A stretch of DNA of 25,507 nucleotides from Ectocarpus siliculosus (lineage: Eukaryota; Sar; Phaeophyceae; Ectocarpales; Ectocarpaceae). A program made the position numbers and the translations under genes. The notes beneath the pieces were generated by a model. That model was not told the DNA's origin. It did not search any database and saw only the letters and a list, made by a program, of their open reading frames with translations. The stretch spans positions 80,395-105,901 of the forward strand of contig FN648541.1 in the NCBI GenBank assembly GCA_000310025.1, written 5' to 3'. This document shows, in pieces, positions 1 to 9,165 of this stretch (position 1 is its first letter; each line of letters starts with the position of its first letter).

Positions 1-233
1 GTTCGGGGATCGCGGCAGGGGGACCACAAAGGGGCGGTGGGGAGATTTTTTTCTGGGGAGCACCCCTTTAAACATCGGGCATCCCCCCCCCCCCCCCACG
101 TCTCGTCCCTCGCCTCCCCAAAAACAAAACTTCTACCAAACCATTCTGCAGTGGTAAACCAAACGAGGGGGTTCTGAAAAAAGCACCCGGATCAAACTGA
201 TTCGATGTAAGCCCAGTGATCAAACCGACTCAC

Positions 234-3200
234 TAACAACTCAGTGTCCAGCAGGTTTCTTCCCCCACTTGCTGTGCAGTAAAGACTGTAAACCATCCCT
301 TCGACTGGGGTAGCATCTCGGGCAGTTTCTCAGTATCATCCATTCTCTCTCTCTCTCTCATATACAGCTCTCTTACTCTCTCTCTCTCTCGTTCCCGCCT
401 AGCCCGCCTACTTACCCGGGACATTGTGAGGCACACGGGAACGTTCGTCGCGCCCTTGATGGCGACGGCGTCGTCGATCTCCGATGATATCTCGAAGTCG
501 TCGTAGATCCCGCCCTCCCCGACAAGAGGCGTGACCTGTTTCGCAATAACCGACACCAAAAACCTTTTAACAACATAATCCAACAGGAAGGAACGGCCTA
601 CATACGGGGCACCAAAACACGCCAAGGCGTGCTCAGCTACGACGGTGAGCGTGTGTGTGCCATCCCAATTTATCTGGGTGGTCGTGTTTTATTTGGTCTG
701 TTTGGTACCATACTTGTTCGGACCCACCAACCGGGGTTGCAACGCTGTTTCGAAAAGCACGTTCGCCAACATCAGCGCGCAGCGCGTTCGTGCGCGGTGC
801 CTACGGAATCGCCGTTCTCCATTCCCGCTGCTATCAAGCTCCCTTTGCTTATGGCCACGAGAAAAGCGGCGTCTTCGAAGAATCTTGAAGCAAAACACAC
901 AAAGAAAAACACGACACAGACGTACAGCCAATCAAAGCCACCGAGAACGAAACACACTTCCACTACCTTGGGTATTCGTGCGGTGTTGAGCGCGGTGTAC
1001 GCGGCAAACGACGACGCGTCTAGCAAGTTTCCGTCAGCCTGGAGGCATGCGGGGGGGGGTTCAGCAGGAGAGAGAGGCGGTGGGGGGGGGGGTTGCTTGC
1101 CATGAGTCATTCGGCCACCGACCGAGCATCCCTTTCAGGACACGACAAGCGACAAGCACGTCCAAGTTGTTGGGCATAGCGAGAAAGATGCCCACGGGTG
1201 CGGCCGATTTCGATTCCTGTGTCTGAAAGCGGAACGAACGAACAACAACGACAAACTACCGTGTTCGACCTGCCTACCTGGTCCTGCAGAGTTGTTTGTC
1301 GTAAGCGGTGATGAACAACATATGCATGTCTCGACGCGGAATTAGGGCGAGAGGCGAAAAATCCTTTTTTCCGCCCGTCGTCGATACACCTACGCGGTCT
1401 TCTAGCCCCGTCATGTCATGTGCGGTGACAAACAAGGTATGCATACCTCGAACGCGGAACGAGGGCGGGAGAAGCAATAAACCGTACATTCGCCTTCCCC
1501 CCTCCCCGTTGAAACTGTTACAGCCCCCTTTATATACCTGCAGTACCAGGATGTCGACGAAGACCACCCAGCAGAACTTGCCGTCCACGATCCCGAGGGC
1601 ATCGAGGTCGAGCCCTGTGCTCGGAGGCGCGTGTGTCGTCATCGTTGTCGTCGTTGTCGTTGTTGGTATTAGTTCCGCACAACGATTAATCGGTCGCGGG
1701 TTATCGAGGAGGCGAGAAGAGAAGGGAAGGGCCACGAGACGCCGAGCAAAAGCAAGCGCGAGGTTATTGGCGGCACGCAAGCCAGTCCGCACAACCTGGC
1801 GGTGTTGCACCGCCGTACTCCGCCGGCCTCTCCTTCTGTATGCGTGCATTGCCGTAACGAGTATCAATCGCGCTAACCGGCTGACCAATGAAACGACGCC
1901 GGTGTCAAGCGGGCAAAATCAAGGTACCCAGAAGGGGACCAACATTCTGAGAACGGGCGTCGCCCAGAAGGCCAAAAATAACCTCTCGTAACAATCCTTG
2001 GAGAGAACAATACGACACAGCTCCAAGTAAGCCTTCGCCCGAACCTAGGAAGTTACTGATGCAAAGAATGGGAGACAGAAATAAAGAGGTATTTTCGAAA
2101 CCCTTCCGTAGCCAGGATATCGCAAAATGCCGTGTATCCCACATCGAATATCGCGCACTCCCAAGATCTAGCAGTGATTGTGTGCCGACAGCCAGGGTTA
2201 AACCACACAGCACTACAAAGACATCATAGATCCACGCCAGCCTCTGTCTCTGTCTCTGTCTCTGTCTCTCTTTTTCTCTCTTTCGCTCCGGTACGTCTCT
2301 CTCTCTCTTTGTTACCTGCCTTTTGTCACACTACCTTCCACTTTTCCTTTGCGCCTTTTCCCCTTCCCTCCCCCCTCTCCGCCCCACCCCCTCACCGCCG
2401 ACTCCCTGCATGCTTCTCTCGAGTGCCCCGCTCAACACCGCGTTCACGTCCCCCGATGACCGTTCGTCGAACTTGGGGAAGAGGCTGTTCGAGCACGAGA
2501 CGCACACCTCCACGCGGCCCGCGCCAGGAGCTTCAAGGCCCGGTTCTCCCACCTCCACCTTGATGTTTTCATTAGGTTCTTCATGGTTAACGATGTCATA
2601 CGTACATCTTTTCCCGTAATTGTCCCCAGGGGAAGAGCTAAACGATCGTTTCTGCTCGAGAGAACCACCCGACGGATAAGAAGCGTGGCAGGCATTTGCC
2701 ATTCTTGCTCGAGCGCGATCGTACAGGTGCACGGTCTACACTGCCGCTGTCCACGGGTGTGTGATCACGTGGTACGCATGGTTGTTTTTTCTCTGGCGTG
2801 CGTTTAGACCGGCGAGGCTGCAGTTGCGTTGGTTTCTCCCCTCATGCTACCCCTCTCCTCTCCTAATGATGTTTGCTCCCCTCACGCTACAATCCCTCTC
2901 CTCCTAGTGATGTTTGCTTCCCTCGTGCCATCCCTCTACTCCTAACTGCTATCTACTACGACAGGCAACGGCGTCATTCACCTTGACCGCAGCGAGGACG
3001 TCCGTGCCGTTGTGAGCTATGGTTACCCTCGCAGAACCGTTGGACTGGTGGGGGCGTTGTAGCCACGGTGCGACAGGACGGGGCACCCGGCCAACAGAGA
3101 ACGGGGGAAAACAAAACAGAGGTCAGCGCATCTAAAAACACGTGTGCTCGATCTTAACCTCGACGTGTCGCTTGTACACGACATGATGCAATCGGCGTCG

Positions 3201-3798
3201 TCGCTGCGTTCGGCGGTACATTCGCATGCCAGCGAGCTGCGGGCGGCAATCAGCAGATCTTTGAAGCAAAGGGCGCTCAGGAACGCCGCCGTATCTACGT
3301 ATTCTATCTACCAACACGTTGCGGTTTAGAGGTGAATTTTCTTCCATGCTGCGCACAGCATCGCTGAGGAAGTTGCCGTCGAGTGAACGGCACGATTCAT
3401 GCCTGCTGCTGTTGTATAGAAGCACCATATGGTCGACTAGACTTAGCTGTACCACGGGTAACATGCATCGAATCTTATCAGCAGGGTTTTCGAGGTGTAG
3501 GAGACAACACAGCAGTCAGATAAGTAGCAGTCACAATAGCCGGGCGAGTACACCACGAGCAGCGCTTGTGCCAAAGCGCAACGCATACACACCCGTTACC
3601 GGCACAAGCAACGCATACACGCCCGTTACCGGCTGGAGACTCTTTGCTTACCTGTGCGAGGACGCCGGCCTGGACGGAGAGGGAGCGGTAGTCAAGCCTG
3701 CCGCGGCCATCCCCCCGCATCCCCAGCTCGACGCCAAGCGCGACGTACTCTCTCTCCGAGCTGGAGGTGTTCAGCCCTGTAAGAGTCGATCTCGACAT
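234..3798 (-). CDS. RRP42: Exosome complex subunit RRP42 (EXOSC7-like), RNase PH fold; 7 exons, C-terminus not seen
   Basis: RRP42 is one of six RNase PH-like ring subunits of the nuclear and cytoplasmic 3'-5' RNA exosome; in eukaryotes it is structural, not catalytic. Exons on the minus strand, 5' to 3': 3798-3652, 3044-2982, 2558-2396, 1614-1538, 1038-967, 535-416, 304-234. All junctions are GT-AG and all phases agree. The family landmarks appear in order: SEREYVALGVELGMRGDGRG (residues about 14-33), then YRSLSVQ, NGSARVTIAHNGTDVLAAVK, VEVGEPGLEAPGAGRVEV, LDLDALGIVDGKFCWVVFVD, ADGNLLDASSFAAYTALNTA followed by RIPK, and TNVPVCLTMSR. The ATG at 3798 gives an N-terminus of family-like length. 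The visible product is 237 residues against about 290 in animals. Exon 7 (304-234) is the weakest: it resembles the VVDAT..EEAC region only loosely and meets an in-frame TAG at 235-233 that overlaps a GTGAGT donor beginning at 233. The conserved C-terminal segment was not found at 1-233 and probably lies off the window. Confidence 0.88.
1310..1475. repeat. Diverged direct repeat pair in RRP42 intron 4
   Basis: CGGTGATGAACAACATATGC with the following CTCGACGCGGAATTAGGGCG (about 1306-1352) matches CGGTGACAAACAAGGTATGC with CTCGAACGCGGAACGAGGGC (about 1424-1470). The two copies are about 118 bases apart and roughly 80 percent alike by eye. Confidence 0.6.
1864..1919 (-). repeat. Dispersed repeat, copy 1 (RRP42 intron 3)
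   Basis: CGCGCTAACCGGCTGACCAA followed by TGAAACGACGCCGGTGTCA matches the element at 9683-9739. The minus strand reads TGGTCAGCCGGTTAGCGC, close to a tRNA A-box. A tRNA-derived SINE remnant is possible; no B-box was identified. Confidence 0.55.
2836..2950. repeat. Minisatellite, three copies of a 40-41 base unit, RRP42 intron 2
   Basis: Three consecutive imperfect units begin at 2836, 2876 and 2917. Each has the plan CTYCCCTCRYGCTAC, a CTCTCCT-rich core and TAATGATGTTTG or TAGTGATGTTTG; the third copy decays after CTACTCCTAACTGC. The array sits just downstream (in the sense of RRP42 transcription) of the 2982 donor. Confidence 0.8.
3580..3635. repeat. Two-copy 30-base direct repeat beside the RRP42 intron 1 donor
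   Basis: AACGCATACACACCCGTTAC at 3580 recurs at 3610 with one substitution (ACACG for ACACA), each followed by CGGC. The array ends about 15 bases from the GTAAGC donor at 3651. Confidence 0.85.
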
Positions 3799-4056
3799 TG
3801 CGGACAACACCCAGCCTTTCTCGCTGTACCAATCCTTCCCTGTCGGCAACGCTACTGTGTCTGGGTGTGTGAGGGCCGCGGACCGAGCTTCGCCGGGTGC
3901 CCGAAGGGAACCACACCCCAACGGGACTGTCATTTTTGTCCCCGCACAACACGCCTCCGCGTTCTCACCGAGCCACAGAGGAGAGGAGAGGAGAGGGCCA
4001 CGTGCAGCAGTGTGTGCGGGTGGGAACTACACCGCTGGAACGGTGGCCGAGGTGTC
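3799..4056. promoter_or_regulatory. Divergent intergenic region, probable shared RRP42/PDE12 promoter
   Basis: Only 258 bases separate the RRP42 ATG (minus, 3798) from the PDE12 ATG (plus, 4057), so both 5' UTRs and core promoters must fit here or overlap coding sequence. I see a purine GGAGA tract at about 3979-3997 followed at once by the palindromic E-box/G-box CACGTG (3999-4004), and no clear TATA box. That this is one bidirectional promoter is inferred from geometry; the functional sites are unproven. Confidence 0.55.
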
Positions 4057-7000
4057 ATGGATGGAGAGCCAGGCACCCCGTGTCGAAATCAGGCGCTCGA
4101 GCTCCATGTCCGATGCGTGCCTGGCGAAGACAAAGTGCAGCTATATCTCGCTCTTCGGGACGGGAACACGTTATCCTTCAACAGGTACTAACTATTAGTC
4201 TGCTGTTGGCTGACTTCCTGTACATGTAGGCCGGTCGCTGTGTCGCAGTTCGCAGTATCTTCTGGTGTTGTGGAGAGCTGCGGGAGAAGCAGAGTGCCAA
4301 GCACCTGAATGTTATCAACGGGTCTTGGGGGCTGAGCCAGCAGCATCGAACCCACCTCGTAGATTTCCACACCTTTGGGGATCAAGCGTGCCACTTGTTC
4401 CCTTTTCTCGAGACTCTATACCCGCATAATGGAGGGTACTGCGGGCCTGTACACTTGTACATGTACCACTTCACGTTAACTTTGGGCCACACACCATATT
4501 TCCCCTCTCTCACGGAATTGGTAAGACTATATTATGTCACCCGAGCAGCCTACAGCGGCAGGAGAAGCGTGTCTGTAATTTGTATGTGGCGAGCGTGTTG
4601 GCTGAAGTTGCACCAACGGACCAACGGCCGGCACAAAACTTGAGCGTATACAGGTTGCCTCTGGTCACGGACTGGCTGTCTGGCTGTACCAGCAACACAT
4701 TGGTAGCCTCTGCACCAAATCATGCACGATGAACTTCTATGGGACTGGTGCAGTTTTCCACGTTGCAGCTTCTCTCTCGCGCGCTCTCGCTTGGAAACAT
4801 TGAGACTTTTGTCAATGCGCGAGAGTTAGTGCGGACCACGCGAACCGCGCGAACCGTTCCGCAGAACACAGCGGACCGCAAAGGTATCATATGTACACCT
4901 ACCGCGGTGTTCTAGGTGCTAAATTAGCCAAGTTAACGTCGACAAAAAACCCAAACACCTGAAATAGGAACTGTTTCAAGCGTACGCAGGCTGTAGAGGT
5001 GTGTTCTGCTCTTGCCCAGCAACTAATCATGTCCAGAAAGCAATCTGTGTGCCAAGGTGGGCTACATATGCTGGAAACACTCCGAGCGAAAAGTATATCT
5101 GCAAATGGGGGCACAGACGACTATGGGCGTGAAGACGAGCGAACGATACCCCGTGTAATCGTGTGCCTGACTCCGACGCACCGCAGCCGGTGGAGCCCTC
5201 GGCCATGCCTGTTGCATGCTTTCCGATGCCCTCGGCCATGCTGTGTGGTATCGTTAGAACGCGTGTCACAGGTGGAACAAAGTGAAGCGTTTTTGTCGTG
5301 CCGGTGCCTGCGCTATGCTAGTATTGCCAGTGACGTGATTGGCTGGCCCATAACTTCCCTAATGACGGACCGTGACTACTTACTGGCCTTGCATTGGGGA
5401 AACCTCATAGCAACCATGAACAGTAGTTTATCCCGCCGTCAATAGAGAGTTCCCCAACACCTCAATCCTGCGCCTCCCGAAATCATGAGCGCAGGCTGCA
5501 GATCGCTCTGCAGCGAAAACAAAACTGCTACACAGTTAAACCAAAACGGGCGGAATGAATTGCCACCTTCAGCCCTCCCGTAAAAGATTGTTTTTTTCTC
5601 ATTTTGACCTTCGTGTGCAGTCCTCCTCCACAAAAAGATACACAACAACACCGCAAAGAGTCATGCATGAATTCTGTCATTCTGTCTAGGCCGAGCGACA
5701 GCGACATGGCCAGCACCCTGCGGCGGCTGTCGCTGACGGTCCAGAAGCGCCGCCGACTCACGGACAAGAAGAAGAAGGGGGCCAACGGGGGCAAGGCAAA
5801 AGGTAGCGGAAAGAAAGGCCCTCAGAGCGGGAAGGGCGGCGTCGGCAACGGCGAGGAATTGACGGCCGCTCTGTTCGACAAGGGAACCGGAGAGTCCATC
5901 GAGGTGCGGTGTGTGCCGCGGGCGTGTTTGGGTTGTTGATGCGGACACATCCGAAGTACAGAACCGCAACATTTGAGAGGAATCCTATCAAAAGGTGGTA
6001 AGGGCGTGTTTGGGTGTTGTTGTGGACACATCCGAAGTGCAGAACCAAACTTTCGAGAGCAGACTTATCTGGAAAACGTTTATCTTCGGGGCTGTAGCCG
6101 ACTAATGATGTTCTCCGATTGTGACCCTCGAGAGCAGGTTGTTTCGGAGGCGGTTTCTATGTTGCGCCGTTCTGCTCTGGCGTATTATACGGTAGGAATC
6201 GCTCTCTCTCTGTCTGGCTGTACCTCTCTTTCTCTCTCTCCCTCTCGCCCTCTCGTTGGTGTAGGTTTGTGTCCGAAGTTAATCGCACCGGAACTAAACG
6301 GCGTCGAAATCGACGGCACGTCGTCGGCTACCACCGACAGTAGACTTATCACACACGCGATGGCCACCTCACGTCGACCCTTGCTGGTGCCTTGGGCATT
6401 TGTTGTCGCTGCTGCTGCTTCCAGGTGGACGGTGCGCTCAACGGGGACGGGTGGGTCCGCCTGTGCGGAAACGGCGAGAGCAACCACGCTCCCCCCGGCG
6501 AAACCGCCGGGAACACGGGAGATTTCGGCGCTAGGGCAGCGGCTCCGCAGGGCGGTGATTTTGGCAGCGGCAACGGTAGCATCAGCAGCAAGAGAAAGGG
6601 TTTGGTGGTTGTCAGAATCGGCCCCACGACACCTGCAACTGCAACTGCTGCTGCTGCTGCTGCTGATGCTGATGCTGATGCTGCCACCGAACCCTCTCCT
6701 TCCGCCGGCGCCGCTGACACCGCTAGCGCCGATGATGGAGGCATGAAAATCCCGGGCGTCGCCGCCGCGGGGGAAGACGCGGGTTTCCTAGAGATGGACG
6801 TTGTCGTCAACCCTCCCGCGGTCACCTCGCTGGAGTGCTCCATCGCCCAACCCATGGCCGGTTTCTCGGTCGTAGCCCAGGCGGAGGCGGAGTTCGGCAC
6901 GAGGATGGGGTGGGAGTGGCTTATAGAAGAACAGCCGGTGGCCGGTGGTGGTGGTGGTGGTGGTGCTGCTGCTGCTGCTGACGTCCTCTCGCGGCGAGGA

Positions 7001-9069
7001 GGTAGGGCGGGGAGCGATAGCGAGAGTGGGACGAAGGGGGGTCAACCGTTCACCTGGTGGTCGAGGTTGGAAGGGGTGGCGGTGGGAGTCAGGGGGGGCC
7101 GTTGTGTACTGCAAGAAGATGGTATTGCTTTGTGGCAGCGGGGGCCGGGCAGGGGGAGAGGGGAAGAGAAAAAAATGTGTGTGTGTGTGTGTGTGTGTGT
7201 GAAGGCGTGGCGGTGAACGCTGCACACTACGAACACCGCGAAGACAGAGTGGGTGGCCCTTTGCCGCTACATACTAGTGTTGTCCTTTTAGCCACGCCCC
7301 CAAAACTTGAGTAGATGGATGGGATAGGGAAAACGTTTTTGAGCCACCTTTGCCAACCTAGGCAGGAACGATTGACCGTCAATGATTGGCCGTGCGGGAC
7401 TAATGCTCCTCGTCCTCCGAGGACGCGTGTTCAATGGTTCAACAGCTAAGGCATGCATAACATGACTACTGTATGCTCTCCCCCCCCCCGCGATGTGAGC
7501 AGCGGTCTGTTCTGATCCCCCCTTCCCCCCTGCCCGTGGGTTGTTGTCCATACCGGGTGTACGCGATCCGATCGTGCATTTTGCTTAACTGCCTGGTGCA
7601 GGGTTTACACGCGTAGTGGGGAGGATGCGCGCGTACACCCCGGTGGATGCGGACGTGGGCCTGCGGCTGATGGTCAGGTGCGACCCCGTGCTCTCGCACG
7701 ATACTATGCATGGGATGCACGCGATATGCCTCGCGAGCGGGCCTCGTGTATGTAGCCAGTGGCATTTCGTCATTCTCGTATCGAGAAGAAAACGATGAAG
7801 GCTGCCAAGCCCTTGTATGCAAGCGTGATGGGATGATAGCCTTCTGAGTTACAGCGACCGACCAACTATACCGATTTTTTGCAAAAGGCGCGGAGACCTC
7901 GTGGCTGTGGACATCGCTGACCGCTGCTGCTGCTGCTGCTGCTGCTACTGCTGCGACGCTGGCGACGCACTCGAGTGCACAGCAACGCACCCACTCAACA
8001 CACTCAACCACCGCTGCAATTCACAGGTGCACCCCGATGGGATTGGAGGGACGCAGGGGGAGGCCGGTGGTTCGCGTGCTCACGTCTCCAGTTCGACCCG
8101 GTCGCGTCCCCGGACCCCTAGCCCTGCGGAGGCATTGGCTGGAGGAGAGGGGGGGGGGAGTCTACGGGGGAGGGGGAGAGGGGTCAACGGAGACTGAAGG
8201 ACTTGCCGATGATGGCACGGAAGGAGGGGTGCGGGAGGGCGGGGGTCGAGCTTTGCCGGGAGGGGCGGCGGCTGTGGGCGGGACAATAAGGCGTCGTTGT
8301 CGTCTTCGAGTCATGTGCTACAACATTCTCGCCGATATGTGAGAGTGATGGGCGGGTAGCTACATGAGGGCGGGTGTACGATTCTGTGAAGGGAAATCTG
8401 TTGCTCTCCTTGCAGAGAGACCGAGGGGGGGCGGGTGGGGGGTACGACGTTTCTCAAGCTCGAGGCGACCAGCTCTGACGTTTTCCGAGTTCGAACAAGC
8501 CGCGTCGGCTGTTGTCATTTTGGGATCGGAGAGACCAGCGAACCACACCGAAGCAAGAAAAGCTTTTGCAATATCTGTACATAGACGTTAAGAACGTTGT
8601 TCTTCTATTACATGCAATATACGCGGCACAAGTGCTATGAGCGCTGATTTAAAGTAAAGGAAAAAAAAAAAAACGTGCAAACGACAACACGGAAGGTATT
8701 GCACGTCGGAGCAAGCGGACAAGGTGCTGTACCCGTACTGCCCCAAGGAGTATCGCGCCATGGACTACCGGATGCAGATGGTGGCCAGGGAGGTCCGAGG
8801 GCACGCGGCCGACCTCATCATGCTGCAGGTGTTGTTGCATCATACAGCTGCTGCCGCTGCTGCTGTTGTTGTCGTTGTTGCCGTTGATGTTGTCGTTGTT
8901 GCTGTTGCCGCTGGTTGCTTTGTCCGCCTCTCTTCTTCACAGTACCTCGTTTGATTCCCTGAAAATCGTTCTTCTTTTTTTCTTTTTTCCGAGACCTGCC
9001 CAGCTCTCTCTCTCTTCTCTCTTTCTCTTTGTCTGTCTGTCTCGAGGGCGGTGGTTTGATGATTTCGAG

Positions 9070-9165
<96 letters not shown>

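Noticed and set aside
3319-4191. Long plus-strand open frame of 290 codons covering the divergent promoter and the antisense of RRP42 exon 1
   Set aside because: Only its last part (4057-4184) is PDE12 exon 1; the rest runs antisense to a conserved RRP42 exon and through a tandem repeat, with no family similarity.
6268-6360. LCPKL-like match to the PDE12 N-terminal region as an extra exon
   Set aside because: The true counterpart (MAGFSVVAQAEAEF) lies in exon 3 in the right order, and the phase 0 junction 5903/6425 makes the extra segment unnecessary.
7678-7747. Longer PDE12 exon 4 ending at a GTATGT donor at 7748
   Set aside because: It gives phase 0, which does not fit exon 5. Ending at 7677 (CAG|GTGCGA) joins to form MVRCTP, the expected family motif, in the correct phase.
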